Shown: positions 36,906 to 45,972 of the stretch, piece by piece
Position numbering within the stretch: position 1 is the stretch's first letter
Layout of the letters: each line of letters starts with the position of its first letter
NCBI RefSeq assembly: GCF_000380485.1
Contig: NZ_AQYG01000046.1
Coordinates: 173,703-237,702 of the forward strand
DNA from: Jongsikchunia kroppenstedtii DSM 45133
GTDB taxonomy: Bacteria; Actinomycetota; Actinomycetes; Mycobacteriales; Mycobacteriaceae
Direction of reading: 5' to 3'
DNA length: 64,000 nucleotides
Notes under the pieces: generated by a model
Databases searched by the model: none
The model's input: the letters and a program-made list of their open reading frames with translations, nothing else
What the model was told of the DNA's origin: nothing
Program-made: the position numbers and the translations under genes

Positions 36906-37691
36906 TCAGAGACCCGCGAGTTCACGCAGCTTGGCCGCGTTCGCCTCGGCGTCCGAGTACGCGCCGAGCAGCGCGAACTGGCTGTCGAAGTCCTGAACGT
37001 CGGCGCCGATCGCCTGCCGCTCCGCGACGGCCTTGTCGACCGCGGCCGCCACGGCATCGCGATCGTCGGCGACAGCCTTAGCCAGGAACTTCGCGAACGT
37101 CTGCGACGACACGTCGTCGTCGTGCCGGATCTTCTTCAGGATGCCCTTGAGCACGTCGTCGTCGGTGTCGACCAGCAGCTGATCGATGAAGGACACGAGC
37201 GCCAGCTCGTGCAGCGCCAGCAGTGCGAATACGTCGAGCACGCCGTACTCGAGCGCGGTCGGGTTCTGCTTGTAGCCCTGCATCACATGATGCAGGCGGC
37301 GCATCTCCAGGTCTTCCGGGTCCTGGGTGCGCGAGACGACGACGTAGTCGCGCAGCGCGATCGCGTGGCGGTTGTCCTCCGCCGTCCATCCGCCCACGAC
37401 CGGGCGCCATTCCGATGCCGGCGGGCAGTGCATCGCCAGCAGCCGGTGGTACGAGGGCAGGTTGTCCTTGGTCAGCAGCAGCGCCAGCAATGCCGCGTGA
37501 ACCGTCTCCGAGCCCTTGGCCTGGCCCTCGTCCCAATCCTCGCCGCCGAGGAAGGCGTAGTTCTTGCCGTCGGCCCAGGCGATCCAGTCGTGCGGGTTCC
37601 ATACCTCGGCAGCCGCGTTGTGCTGCTCCATGATCTCGTCGATCGAGGCGGTCAGCACGGGCAGCAAGGCTTGCTGGCTAGAAGAAGTCAC
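36906..37691 (-). CDS. desA2: acyl-ACP desaturase-like protein DesA2
   Basis: A 261-residue member of the soluble di-iron acyl-ACP desaturase family, matching the position of M. tuberculosis Rv1094. It has E-T-V-H-A-A-L-L-A-L-L-L-T-K-D near residue 61 and W-T-A-E-D-N-R-H-A-I-A-L-R-D-Y near residue 108, the E-x-x-H-type iron ligand helix. It is shorter than plant desaturases, as expected. GTG 37691 lies 19 bp after the glyA stop, so the two probably share a transcript. DesA2 is linked to mycolic-acid synthesis; the precise desaturation step is unproven. Confidence 0.88.
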   Translation of the reverse strand: MTSSSQQALLPVLTASIDEIMEQHNAAAEVWNPHDWIAWADGKNYAFLGGEDWDEGQAKGSETVHAALLALLLTKDNLPSYHRLLAMHCPPASEWRPVVGGWTAEDNRHAIALRDYVVVSRTQDPEDLEMRRLHHVMQGYKQNPTALEYGVLDVFALLALHELALVSFIDQLLVDTDDDVLKGILKKIRHDDDVSSQTFAKFLAKAVADDRDAVAAAVDKAVAERQAIGADVQDFDSQFALLGAYSDAEANAAKLRELAGL

Positions 37692-37710
37692 CCGGACACT
37701 GTAGCCAGTG

Positions 37711-39036
37711 TCACTGCTCGCGACTGAGCAACCCCCACGACTCCAGTCCGTCGTACAGCGGGAAGTCCAGAGCCAGCTGCGAGACCCGCGCCCGCAGGGC
37801 GGGGACGTCGGCATTCCGGCCGGCGGCGAGGGCGGTCCCGATGATGTCGGCGACCTCGCGGAACTGCTCTTCCCCGAATCCGCGCGTGGCGAGGGCGGGC
37901 GTGCCGATCCGCAGGCCCGAGGTCACCATCGGCGGCCTCGGGTCGAACGGCACCGCATTGCGATTCACCGTGATGCCCACCTCGTGGAGCAGATCCTCGG
38001 CCTGCTGACCATCGAGCGCGCTGTTGCGCAGATCCACCAGCACCAGGTGCACATCGGTGCCGCCGGTCAGCACCGACACGCCGGCCTTCTCCACGTCCGC
38101 ACCGGTGAGCCGGTCGGCCAGGATCTTTGCGCCGTCCAGCGTGCGCTGCTGGCGCTCCTTGAACTCCTCGGTGCCGGCCACCTTGAGCGCGACCGCCTTG
38201 GCAGCGATCACGTGCATCAGCGGTCCACCCTGCTGGCCCGGGAACACGGCGGAGTTGAGCTTCTTGGCCCACTCCTGCTTGGCCAGAATGATTCCCGACC
38301 GCGGGCCGCCCAGCGTCTTGTGCACGGTGGACGAGACGACGTCGGCATGCGGCACCGGATTCGGGTGCAGCCCGGCGGCGACCAGGCCGGCGAAGTGCGC
38401 CATGTCGACCCACAGATGCGCACCGACCTCGTCGGCGATCTCGCGGAACGCGGCGAAGTCGAGGGTCCGCGGGTAGGCCGACCAGCCGGCGACGATCACC
38501 TTCGGCTTGGTGTCGAGGGCGATCTTGCGCACCTCATCCATGTCGATCCGGAAGTCTTCCTTGCTGACGCCGTAGAAGGCGTTCTCGTAGAGCTTCCCGG
38601 AGAAGTTCAGGCGCATACCGTGTGTCAGGTGGCCGCCGTGCGCGAGGTCCAGACCGAGCAGCGTCTCGCCCGGCTCCATCAATGCCTGCAGCACGGCCGC
38701 GTTGGCCTGCGCGCCCGAATGCGGCTGCACATTGGCGAAGTCGGCGCCGAACAGTGCCTTTGCGCGATCACGCGCGATGTCCTCGACGACGTCGACGTAT
38801 TCGCAGCCGCCGTAGTAGCGCCGGCCCGGGTAGCCCTCGGCGTACTTGTTGGTCAGCACGCTGCCTTGCGCCTGCAGCACCGCACGCGGCACGAAGTTCT
38901 CCGACGCGATCATCTCCAGGGTGTCGCGCTGGCGCGAGAGCTCCCCGTTCATCGCCGCGGCCACATCGGGATCGAGCTCGGCGAGGCTGGCGGTGTTGAC
39001 GTCTACGTGCGCAGTGGTGTCGGCCATGGCCGTCAT
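37711..39036 (-). CDS. glyA: serine hydroxymethyltransferase
   Basis: A 441-residue GlyA, PLP-dependent interconversion of serine and glycine with tetrahydrofolate. It shows [34 protein letters not shown] and the PLP lysine in [15 protein letters not shown] 39036 overlaps the stop of a TetR gene (ATGA), so glyA appears to be co-transcribed and co-translated with a regulator. A second ATG 9 bp downstream is also possible. desA2 follows. Confidence 0.95.
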   Translation of the reverse strand: MTAMADTTAHVDVNTASLAELDPDVAAAMNGELSRQRDTLEMIASENFVPRAVLQAQGSVLTNKYAEGYPGRRYYGGCEYVDVVEDIARDRAKALFGADFANVQPHSGAQANAAVLQALMEPGETLLGLDLAHGGHLTHGMRLNFSGKLYENAFYGVSKEDFRIDMDEVRKIALDTKPKVIVAGWSAYPRTLDFAAFREIADEVGAHLWVDMAHFAGLVAAGLHPNPVPHADVVSSTVHKTLGGPRSGIILAKQEWAKKLNSAVFPGQQGGPLMHVIAAKAVALKVAGTEEFKERQQRTLDGAKILADRLTGADVEKAGVSVLTGGTDVHLVLVDLRNSALDGQQAEDLLHEVGITVNRNAVPFDPRPPMVTSGLRIGTPALATRGFGEEQFREVADIIGTALAAGRNADVPALRARVSQLALDFPLYDGLESWGLLSREQ

Positions 39037-39602
39037 TCTATTTGTGCTGCGTTCCGGATCAGAACCGGGATCAACCGGTCGACATCATCGAGCGGCTCGG
39101 CGCTCTTGAGCGCCCGCGACTGGACGACCGCGCCCTCCATCGCGCTCATGACGAACCGCGCCATCGACGGAGCGTCGGCGGCCGGCACCCCATAGGCGGT
39201 GAGGGCGTCACGGAGCACGCCGATCCAGTCGCCGAGCACCTGTGCCGCGATCGCCTGAACCTGCGGATCAGCCTCGTCCAGGGCTGCGGCGGCGATGGGA
39301 CAGCCGGCGGCGAAGTCGCTGCGCTGCAGATCGCGTCGCCACCAGTCCGTCATCGCGGCCGCCCAGTCCTCGGGCTCGCCGGACGCCACCGCGCTGCTGA
39401 TCACCTCGGCCATGTAACTGCCGGCCCGCGCGGTCGCGGCGGCGACCAGCTCCCCCTTGCCGTTCGGAAAGTGCTGATAGAGCGAGTTCCGGGACGCGTC
39501 GCTGCGTTCGAGCAGCGCGGTCAGACCGGTTCCGGCGACGCCGTATTCGCGCATCTGCGCAATCGCGCCGAGGATCAGCCGCTCGCGTGGTCCAGGTCTC
39601 AT
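39033..39602 (-). CDS. TetR-family transcriptional regulator
   Basis: A 189-residue TetR regulator. The helix-turn-helix is at residues about 10-55 ([23 protein letters not shown]). The C-terminal ligand domain contains [11 protein letters not shown]. The start is ATG 39602. Two near-identical operators with ACCGATCGGT cores lie between it and a divergent PaaI-type thioesterase. It overlaps glyA (ATGA), so derepression would also raise glyA. Confidence 0.85.
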   Translation of the reverse strand: MRPGPRERLILGAIAQMREYGVAGTGLTALLERSDASRNSLYQHFPNGKGELVAAATARAGSYMAEVISSAVASGEPEDWAAAMTDWWRRDLQRSDFAAGCPIAAAALDEADPQVQAIAAQVLGDWIGVLRDALTAYGVPAADAPSMARFVMSAMEGAVVQSRALKSAEPLDDVDRLIPVLIRNAAQIE

Positions 39603-39620
39603 CGTCGTCCCAACTCTTGT

Positions 39621-39677
39621 GTGAACCGATCGGTCCATGTTGTGATCGCTGCAGCCAGTATGGACCGATCGGTACAC
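39621..39677. promoter_or_regulatory. twin TetR operators, ACCGATCGGT cores
   Basis: ACCGATCGGT occurs at 39625-39634 and 39664-39673. The surrounding 18-mers (39621-39638 and 39660-39677) are inverted copies of each other with one mismatch. They lie between the TetR and thioesterase starts, centres 39 bp apart. Confidence 0.78.
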
Positions 39678-39691
39678 GAAGGGAAACGATC

Positions 39692-40153
39692 ATGACCGAG
39701 GCCGCAACGCCCGATATCTCGACCATGACCGGGCTCGAACTGCTCAGGCACGGCATGGCCACCGCCGACCGGCCGCCGACGATCGGCGACCTCCTCGGGA
39801 TGCGACCCGTCGAGCTCGAGTACGGGCATGTCGTCTTCGAACTGACTACCCGCCCCGAGTTCGCCAATCCGCTCGGCACCACCCACGGCGGCATCTGCGC
39901 CACACTGCTCGACTCAGTCCTGGGCTGCGCCGTGCACACCACCCTGCCCGCCGGCGTCGGCTACACCACGCTGGAGCTGAAGGTGAACTACATCAAGGCC
40001 GTATCGACCGACAATCGGCGCCTCACGGCCACCGGCACGACAATCCACGTGGGCCGCTCCACAGCGACCGCGGAAGGGCGCGTCGTCGACGACAACGGTC
40101 GACTGGTCGCCCACGCCACCACCACCTGCATCATCTTGTCTGGCGCCAGCTGA
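39692..40153 (+). CDS. PaaI-type hotdog thioesterase
   Basis: A 153-residue hotdog-fold acyl-CoA thioesterase. It has the active-site loop N-P-L-G-T-T-H-G-G near residue 62, with the helix D-S-V-L-G-C-A-V after it, and V-N-Y-I-K-A-V further on. ATG 39692 is the start; GGGAAA is a weak ribosome site. It is the divergent target of the TetR regulator with twin operators. It probably hydrolyses an aromatic or short acyl-CoA. Confidence 0.83.
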   Translation: MTEAATPDISTMTGLELLRHGMATADRPPTIGDLLGMRPVELEYGHVVFELTTRPEFANPLGTTHGGICATLLDSVLGCAVHTTLPAGVGYTTLELKVNYIKAVSTDNRRLTATGTTIHVGRSTATAEGRVVDDNGRLVAHATTTCIILSGAS

Positions 40154-40255
40154 ACGCCTGGCTGCGTTATGGCGAAGGCCCGCAAGGGAAAGCGCCTTAG
40201 CGGACCTCCGCCATCCTTGCCAGATCGCCCAGCTCAACGCCGGCCAGCGATTTCG

Positions 40256-41458
40256 TTATGCCGCGAGTTCCGCCCGGATCGACGAGGGGATGAGCGGCTC
40301 GTCGAGCAGCCGCCCGAACCGCGCCAACCGTTGATCGGCCGGCACCGCGTCCAGCCAGGTCTGCAGCAGCCGATAGCCCTCGACGTAGGTCGAGATATAG
40401 GCCCGCCACAGCGGCGACGACAGGAACCGCAGGGTCTGCCGGGCGCGCTGCGGCGTCGAGAGCGACCACCGCTCCAGATACGCGGCGACCTCGTCGGCAT
40501 CGCGGCCCCGATCGTGCAGCAACAACGCCGCATCCTGGCGCACCCCGAGCAGGCCGGCCGCCGCACGGGCGATCGCCTGCGCGCGCTCGCCGTCGAACCG
40601 CAGCCCCAGGTCGGCGTAGATCTCCTGCGCCCACAGGCCCCAGTCATCCCCAGCCGCGGCATGCAGGGCGTGGTCGGCGAGGCCCTCGGCCATCAGGCAC
40701 TGCGGTGTGTTCACCAGGAAGATCGACTGCTCGCGCTCGCCGCCGCCGACCAGCAGCCGCTCCTTGCGGCAGTGTTCGGTGTGATGGCCCGGATACGCCT
40801 CGTGCGCGATGAGATGCGGCAGCGTCGACAGATGCTGGGTCAGGTCGCCGTTGATCGCGACCCGCGACCGATAGTTGCCGAGGTAATAGTTGAAGCCCGA
40901 CCACGGCTTGTCCGAAACCACCTGGAAATCAACGGTTTCCGTCTCGGGCAGTGGATACTCGGCGCGCACCCGGTCACGCAGCGCGCCGGCGAACGCGTCG
41001 ACGCAGGCGGTCAGCTTGTCGGCCGGGATCTCGTCACGCCGCTTGTACGACGCATAGCGTTCGCCGAGATCGCCGCTGCCGTCGAGCAATTCGTCCAGCT
41101 GCCGGTGCGCGTCCCGGTAGCGCTCCTGATCCTCCATCGCGATATCGACGTCGAAGTAGGCACGCACCTCGTCGACGAAGGAGATCTCGTCACCGGCGAA
41201 CTTGCGGGCCGAACACTCCAGCGCAACAAGATGGGCGTCGATGAAGGCCTGCCTCGCGCGCGGCAACCCTGCGGCCGGCAGTTCGCTGCGCAGGCGGCGG
41301 GCAGTGCCGGCCAACGTTCGAGGATCGGGTCTGGGTCCCACGGCGACTTCTTTGCGCAGCTCCGGGTCGCCGGTGAACGCGTCGACGAAGCCGTCTTCTA
41401 CGCGATCGAAAGCCAGGCCGAGCCGCAGGTAATCGTCAAGGATGCGGGGCGCGCTCAC
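40256..41458 (-). CDS. DUF885-like zinc metallopeptidase-fold protein
   Basis: A 400-residue protein with the gluzincin-like motif [12 protein letters not shown] near residue 233, which carries H-E-x-x-x-x-H zinc ligands. A later E-G-L-A-D-H-A near residue 270 could give the third ligand. It resembles DUF885-type proteins in the M32/M3-like fold. The start GTG 41458 is chosen because upstream sequence does not match. It is divergent from coaA. Peptidase activity is inferred from the motif. Confidence 0.78.
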   Translation of the reverse strand: MSAPRILDDYLRLGLAFDRVEDGFVDAFTGDPELRKEVAVGPRPDPRTLAGTARRLRSELPAAGLPRARQAFIDAHLVALECSARKFAGDEISFVDEVRAYFDVDIAMEDQERYRDAHRQLDELLDGSGDLGERYASYKRRDEIPADKLTACVDAFAGALRDRVRAEYPLPETETVDFQVVSDKPWSGFNYYLGNYRSRVAINGDLTQHLSTLPHLIAHEAYPGHHTEHCRKERLLVGGGEREQSIFLVNTPQCLMAEGLADHALHAAAGDDWGLWAQEIYADLGLRFDGERAQAIARAAAGLLGVRQDAALLLHDRGRDADEVAAYLERWSLSTPQRARQTLRFLSSPLWRAYISTYVEGYRLLQTWLDAVPADQRLARFGRLLDEPLIPSSIRAELAA

Positions 41459-41513
41459 CCGCCAAACGCTACCCGCCCGTCCACGGCCGCGGGCCACCCG
41501 GAACACTGGGGAC

Positions 41514-42449
41514 ATGGCACGTGTGACCAACGAGCCGAGCCCGTATATCGAGCTGGATCGCAAGCAGTGGCGCACCCTGCGGCAGTCCATGCCTATGGTG
41601 CTCACCGAAGACGAGCTCGAACAGCTGCGTGGCCTCGGCGAACAGGTCGACCTCAACGAGGTCGCCGATGTGTATCTGCCGCTGTCGCGTCTCATCCATC
41701 TGCAGGTCACCGCCCGTCAGCGACTGTTCGCCGCCACGGCGACCTTCCTCGGCGAGCAGCACCCGTCCAAGCAGGTGCCGTTCATCATCGGCGTCGGCGG
41801 CAGCGTCGCGGTCGGCAAGTCGACGACCGCCCGCGTGCTGCAGGCGCTGCTGGCCCGCTGGGACCACCACCCCAAGGTCGACCTGATCACCACCGACGGG
41901 TTCCTCTACCCCACCGCCGAATTGCAGCGGCGAGGGATCATGCACCGCAAGGGTTTTCCCGAGTCCTACGACCGACGGGCACTGCTGCGGTTCGTCACCG
42001 AGGTCAAGTCCGGCGCCCCGGAAGTGAGCGCACCGGTCTATTCACACCTGTCGTACGACATCGTCAAGGGCGTCAAACACCATGTGCGCCAACCGGACAT
42101 CCTGATCGTCGAGGGCTTGAACGTCCTGCAGACCGGGCCGCGGCTGATGGTGTCGGACCTGTTCGACTTCTCGGTCTACGTCGACGCGCGCATCGAAGAC
42201 ATCGAGAAGTGGTACATCCAGCGCTTCCTCGCGATGCGCTCAAACGCGTTCGCCGACCCGAATTCGTACTTCCACCACTACGCCTCACTGACCGACGAGC
42301 AGGCGACGCTCGCCGCGCGTGACATCTGGAACAGCGTCAACCGGCCGAATCTGGTGGAGAACATTCTGCCAACCCGGCCGCGCGCCACGCTGGTGCTGCG
42401 CAAGGACGCCGACCACGCCATCAACAGGGTCCGTTTGAGGAAACTCTGA
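41514..42449 (+). CDS. coaA: type I pantothenate kinase
   Basis: A 311-residue CoaA, the first enzyme of coenzyme A synthesis. Walker A is [10 protein letters not shown] near residue 98. [20 protein letters not shown] and P-V-Y-S-H-L-S-Y-D follow, and the C-terminal region has Y-F-H-H-Y-A-S-L-T. The start is ATG 41514. It converges on the Z-isoprenyl synthase with a 3-bp gap. It corresponds to Rv1092c. Confidence 0.95.
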   Translation: MARVTNEPSPYIELDRKQWRTLRQSMPMVLTEDELEQLRGLGEQVDLNEVADVYLPLSRLIHLQVTARQRLFAATATFLGEQHPSKQVPFIIGVGGSVAVGKSTTARVLQALLARWDHHPKVDLITTDGFLYPTAELQRRGIMHRKGFPESYDRRALLRFVTEVKSGAPEVSAPVYSHLSYDIVKGVKHHVRQPDILIVEGLNVLQTGPRLMVSDLFDFSVYVDARIEDIEKWYIQRFLAMRSNAFADPNSYFHHYASLTDEQATLAARDIWNSVNRPNLVENILPTRPRATLVLRKDADHAINRVRLRKL

Positions 42450-42452
42450 GCG

Positions 42453-43235
42453 TCAGGATCCGTAGCGCCGCTGGCGCGCGCCGAAATCTCGCAGCGCACG
42501 CAGGAAGTCGACCCGACGGAACTCGGGCCAGTAGGCGTCGGTGAACCACATCTCCGAATACGCGCTCTGCCAGAGCAGGAAACCCGAAAGTCGTTGCTCA
42601 CCAGAGGTTCTGATGACCAGATCGGGATCCGGCTGCCCCTTGGTGTAGAGATGCGCGTCGATGCCCTCGACCGTCACCGCGTCGATGAGCTGGTCGGCAC
42701 TGTGGCCCGCCGCGACCTCGTCGGTCAGCAAGGACCGCACGGCGTCGACGATCTCCTGGCGCCCGCCGTAGCCGACCGCGACGTTGACATGCATCCCGCC
42801 GCGTCCCGCCGTGCGCTCCTCCGCCGACTTGAGCCGCTGGGCCACGGCCTGCGGCAACTGGTCGAGCGTGCCGACGATCTTGATGCGCCAGTTCTGGTCC
42901 GGCGCCGAGATCTCGTCGACCACATCCGGCACGATCTCCAGCAGCGCGCCGAGTTCCTCGGGATCCCGGTTCAGGTTCTCGACGGACAGCAGATAGATGG
43001 TCACCGTCTGAATCGAGAGCGTGCTGCACCAGCCGAGCATCTCGGCGATCTTCTGCGCACCCACCCGGTGGCCGTGGTTGACGTCTTCGAACCCGGCTTC
43101 GCGCGCCCAGCGCCGGTTGCCGTCGCAGATGATGGCGATGTGCCGCGGGTATCGCGACGGATCGAGGTGATCGCGCACGCGGCGTTCGTACAACTTGTAC
43201 AGAGGTCCGCGAACCTGACCGGGCAGCAACTTCAC
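42453..43235 (-). CDS. short-chain Z-isoprenyl diphosphate synthase (Rv1086-like)
   Basis: A 260-residue cis-prenyltransferase. Catalytic Asp and P-loop: I-I-C-D-G-N-R-R-W-A-R near residue 35. R-T-S-G-E-Q-R-L-S-G-F-L-L-W-Q and the last E-M-W-F-T-D-A-Y-W-P-E-F carry IPP-binding residues. The gene order (coaA, this gene, hemolysin III) matches Rv1086, whose product makes Z,E-farnesyl diphosphate for decaprenyl phosphate. A long-chain UppS role is less likely by synteny. The start ATG 43235 is divergent from hemolysin III. Confidence 0.88.
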   Translation of the reverse strand: MKLLPGQVRGPLYKLYERRVRDHLDPSRYPRHIAIICDGNRRWAREAGFEDVNHGHRVGAQKIAEMLGWCSTLSIQTVTIYLLSVENLNRDPEELGALLEIVPDVVDEISAPDQNWRIKIVGTLDQLPQAVAQRLKSAEERTAGRGGMHVNVAVGYGGRQEIVDAVRSLLTDEVAAGHSADQLIDAVTVEGIDAHLYTKGQPDPDLVIRTSGEQRLSGFLLWQSAYSEMWFTDAYWPEFRRVDFLRALRDFGARQRRYGS

Positions 43236-43286
43236 GCTGACTAACGATACGCGTGTTGCCGAACACGTTCGGTGCCCGACCGCCGG

Positions 43287-43306
43287 AACCTACGCTACCG
43301 TAGGTT
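43287..43306. promoter_or_regulatory. 8-bp inverted repeat at the hemolysin III promoter
   Basis: AACCTACG-CTAC-CGTAGGTT ends one base before the ATG at 43308. It contains TACCGT, a -10-like hexamer 6 nt from the ATG, so the transcript may be leaderless with the palindrome covering the promoter. Confidence 0.5.
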
Positions 43307-43307
43307 C

Positions 43308-44009
43308 ATGACGACCACCGCCGGAGAGATGGACGCGGCAGGCCACGGCGAACTCGATCTGCTCGCGATCCTCAAGCCCCGCATGCGTGGCATCCTGCAC
43401 AAATACGCCGGTTTCGTCGCGGTCATCGCCGGGATCACACTGGTCGCGGTCGCCTGGCCCCTGGTCGGCCCGGCAGCCGCCGGCGCCTGTGCCATCTACG
43501 CGCTCACCGTCTGCGGCGTGTTCGGCGTCAGCGCCACCTATCACCGGGTGAACTGGCCGACCGACCGCGCCCGCATCTGGATGAAACGCGCCGACCACTC
43601 GATGATCTTCGTGTTCATCGCCGGCAGCTATACCCCGTTCTGTGTGATGGGGCTGCCGTCACCGACGCGCTGGATCGTGCTGGCGGTCGTCTGGGGTGGC
43701 GCAGTCGCCGGCGTCACCCTCAAGGTCGCCTGGCCGACGGCGCCGCGCTGGGTCGGCGTGCCGCTATACCTGCTGCTGGGATGGACGATCGTCTTCGTCG
43801 CGCCGCAGCTGGTGCACGACGCCGGAGTCGCGGTGATGGTGCTGCTGGCCGTGGGCGGCGCGATCTACAGCATCGGCGCCATCCTCTACGCCGCGAAGTG
43901 GCCGAACCCATGGCCGGCCACGTTCGGCCACCACGAGTTCTTCCACGCCTGCACGATCGCCGCCGCCGTCGTCCATTACGTCGCAGTCTGGCTGGTTGTC
44001 TTCAGCTAG
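43308..44009 (+). CDS. hemolysin III / PAQR family membrane protein (TrhA-like)
   Basis: A 233-residue, seven-helix membrane protein. Conserved PAQR residues are in S-A-T-Y-H-R near residue 78 (first His), D-H-S-M-I-F-V-F-I-A-G-S-Y-T-P near residue 100 and G-H-H-E-F-F-H near residue 208 (last two His), forming the likely zinc site. The family is linked to membrane fluidity control rather than true haemolysis. It corresponds to Rv1085c. Its last bases overlap the convergent AhpD-like gene. Confidence 0.9.
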   Translation: MTTTAGEMDAAGHGELDLLAILKPRMRGILHKYAGFVAVIAGITLVAVAWPLVGPAAAGACAIYALTVCGVFGVSATYHRVNWPTDRARIWMKRADHSMIFVFIAGSYTPFCVMGLPSPTRWIVLAVVWGGAVAGVTLKVAWPTAPRWVGVPLYLLLGWTIVFVAPQLVHDAGVAVMVLLAVGGAIYSIGAILYAAKWPNPWPATFGHHEFFHACTIAAAVVHYVAVWLVVFS

Positions 44010-44460
44010 CCAGTCGCTCGTCGGTGCCCGCCACCCGGCCGGTCGCCAACGCGACCCGGTTCCACACGTTGATCATCGCGATCGCGGCAAGGAGCTGACC
44101 GGCCTCGGCAGGATCGAACTGCTCCTGGACCCGGGCGTGCAGCTCGTCGGAGACGCCGCCGTCGCCGATCCGGGTCACCGCCTCGGCGTACTGCAGGGCG
44201 GCCCGCTCGCGGTCGGTGAAGAAGTTCGGCGCCTCATGCCAGACCGCGATCATGTGCAGCTTCTCGTTGTCGATGCCCATCTCGAGGGCATCGCTGACGT
44301 GCATGTGCACGCAGTAGGCACAGCCGTTGAGCTGCGACGAGCGGATCTTGATCAGTTCGTTGATCACCGGATCGAGGCCGGCGGCCGAGGCCATCTGCAG
44401 TCCCACCATGGCCTTGTAGGCGGCCGGGCTGGTCTTTCCGAGGTATTCGCGTTGTGTCAT
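44002..44460 (-). CDS. AhpD-like / carboxymuconolactone decarboxylase family protein
   Basis: A 152-residue all-helical protein with the peroxidatic C-x-x-C motif in N-G-C-A-Y-C-V-H-M-H near residue 47. It belongs to the CMD/AhpD family of alkylhydroperoxidase-like proteins. It is divergent from a MocR regulator, a recurrent pairing in proteobacteria and actinobacteria, and is its likely target. ATG 44460 is the start. Confidence 0.85.
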   Translation of the reverse strand: MTQREYLGKTSPAAYKAMVGLQMASAAGLDPVINELIKIRSSQLNGCAYCVHMHVSDALEMGIDNEKLHMIAVWHEAPNFFTDRERAALQYAEAVTRIGDGGVSDELHARVQEQFDPAEAGQLLAAIAMINVWNRVALATGRVAGTDERLAS

Positions 44461-44479
44461 GTCTCCAACCTAGGGAGAT

Positions 44480-44527
44480 ATTGACCCATGCCGTTAGTGC
44501 AATTGTCCGGTCAATAGTTGGGCCAAT
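44480..44527. promoter_or_regulatory. ATTG-N-CC half-site cluster between AhpD-like and MocR genes
   Basis: ATTGACCC (44480), ATTGTCCGGTCAAT (44502-44515, with ATTG/CAAT arms) and TTGGGCCAA (44518-44526) lie between the divergent starts. The repeated ATTG-type half-sites are the probable MocR operator. Confidence 0.45.
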
Positions 44528-44556
44528 TCTCCTCGGTTCGGGTAGCGTCCGCCGCC

Positions 44557-45966
44557 ATGGAGAACGCCTGGGCCGACCTCGCCTCCCGCCTCGGTGTCGA
44601 CCTGCACCTCGATCTGCGTCCGGACGATTCACACGGACGACGACGCGGCCTCGCCGAGGCACTGCGGGCCGCCGTGCGGTCGGGGCGGCTCCGCGCCGGC
44701 GACCGGCTGCCGCCGTACCGCTCGTTGGCCGCCGACCTGGGCCTGTCGCGGGGTACGGTGGCCGCGGTCTATCAGGAGTTGATCGCCGAGGGCTGGCTGG
44801 CGGCGCGGCAGGGGTCGGGGACCATGGTCGCGGACGTGCTGCCGGATCGCAGCGCCGCAACCGGCCCGCACGCCATGGCGCGCCCGGATCCGCAGTACCG
44901 TCATGACTTTCAGCTCGGGCAGCCGACGCCCGCACTGTTCCCCCGGGCCGATTGGATCGCGGCCACCCGCCGAGCCGTCGGCGCCGCGCCGAACTCGGCG
45001 TTCGCCGCGGGCCATGCGCAGGGGTATCGACCGCTACGAGAAGCGTTGGCGCGCTATCTCGCCCGCATTCGCGGCGTCCGGACGACCGCCGACAACATCG
45101 TCGTCACCGCGTCCGTCTCACAGGCCGCCGAGCTGCTGGGCCGGACGTTGGGCGGCCCGATCGCGGTCGAGAGCTACGGGCTGCAACTTCACGGCCAGCT
45201 GTTGGAACAGGGTGGCGCGCAGACCATTCCGATCGCCATCGACGACGATGGCCTGCGGGTCGACCAGCTCTCCGACAACCTGACCGCCGTCCTCTGCACG
45301 CCGACGCACCAGTTCCCCACCGGCGTCGCGCTCGCCCCCGCCCGCCGGTCCGCGCTACTGGAGCATGCCCGCCGGACGAACATGCTGGTGCTCGAGGACG
45401 ACTACGACGGCGAGCTGCGCTACGACCGCGAGCCGATCGGCGCGCTGCAGGCCCTGGCCCCGGAGCTCGTGCTCTACCTCGGAACCGCCAGCAAGAGCCT
45501 GTCCCCGGCCGTGCGGATCGCCTGGATGGCGGTGCCAGATCACTTGGTGGACACCATGATCGCTGCGAAAGGCCCGCGCGAGGGAACGGCAAGCGTCGTC
45601 GATCAGATGATCTTCGCCGACCTCATCGAGTCCGGTGCGTACGACCGGCACGTCCGCCGATCGCGGCAGTACTATCGCCGCCGCCGGGACCGGCTGCTCG
45701 AACTGCTCGGCGACGAGGCACCCGTTCGCGGTATCGCCGCCGGGTTGCATGCGGTGATCGAATTGCCCACCGGCGCCGAACAATCCGTCGTCGCCGAGGG
45801 TGATCGCCGGGGCTTCCGGATGCTCGGGCTGGACGAATACCGACATCCGGACGCGACGGACCGGGTCGCGGACGGGCTGGTGATCGGGTTCGGCAGCCCG
45901 CCGGCGAGCAAGTTCGACGACGATGTCCGAGCGCTCGCCGCGCTGCTCGTCACAGCCGGCGGGTAG
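44557..45966 (+). CDS. MocR/PdxR-family regulator (GntR winged helix plus aminotransferase-like domain)
   Basis: A 469-residue regulator. Residues 15-85 are a GntR winged helix (L-P-P-Y-R-S-L-A-A-D-L-G-L-S-R-G-T-V). Residues about 110-469 are a fold-type I aminotransferase-like domain with T-P-T-H-Q-F-P-T-G, E-D-D-Y-D-G-E-L-R-Y and the PLP-binding lysine in Y-L-G-T-A-S-K-S-L-S. The divergent AhpD-like gene is the likely target. ATG 44557 is chosen within a slightly longer open frame. Confidence 0.88.
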   Translation: MENAWADLASRLGVDLHLDLRPDDSHGRRRGLAEALRAAVRSGRLRAGDRLPPYRSLAADLGLSRGTVAAVYQELIAEGWLAARQGSGTMVADVLPDRSAATGPHAMARPDPQYRHDFQLGQPTPALFPRADWIAATRRAVGAAPNSAFAAGHAQGYRPLREALARYLARIRGVRTTADNIVVTASVSQAAELLGRTLGGPIAVESYGLQLHGQLLEQGGAQTIPIAIDDDGLRVDQLSDNLTAVLCTPTHQFPTGVALAPARRSALLEHARRTNMLVLEDDYDGELRYDREPIGALQALAPELVLYLGTASKSLSPAVRIAWMAVPDHLVDTMIAAKGPREGTASVVDQMIFADLIESGAYDRHVRRSRQYYRRRRDRLLELLGDEAPVRGIAAGLHAVIELPTGAEQSVVAEGDRRGFRMLGLDEYRHPDATDRVADGLVIGFGSPPASKFDDDVRALAALLVTAGG

Positions 45967-45972
45967 CGATGA

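Noticed and set aside
40169..42322. Very long open frame (717 codons) on the plus strand across the DUF885 and coaA genes
   Set aside because: It is the high-GC antisense shadow of the DUF885-like gene and an alternative frame of coaA. The translation is Arg/Pro-rich with no domain.
43259..43272. CCGAAC-AC-GTTCGG as a LexA/SOS box
   Set aside because: Mycobacterial SOS boxes need four bases between TCGAAC and GTTCGA; this one has two and different outer bases.
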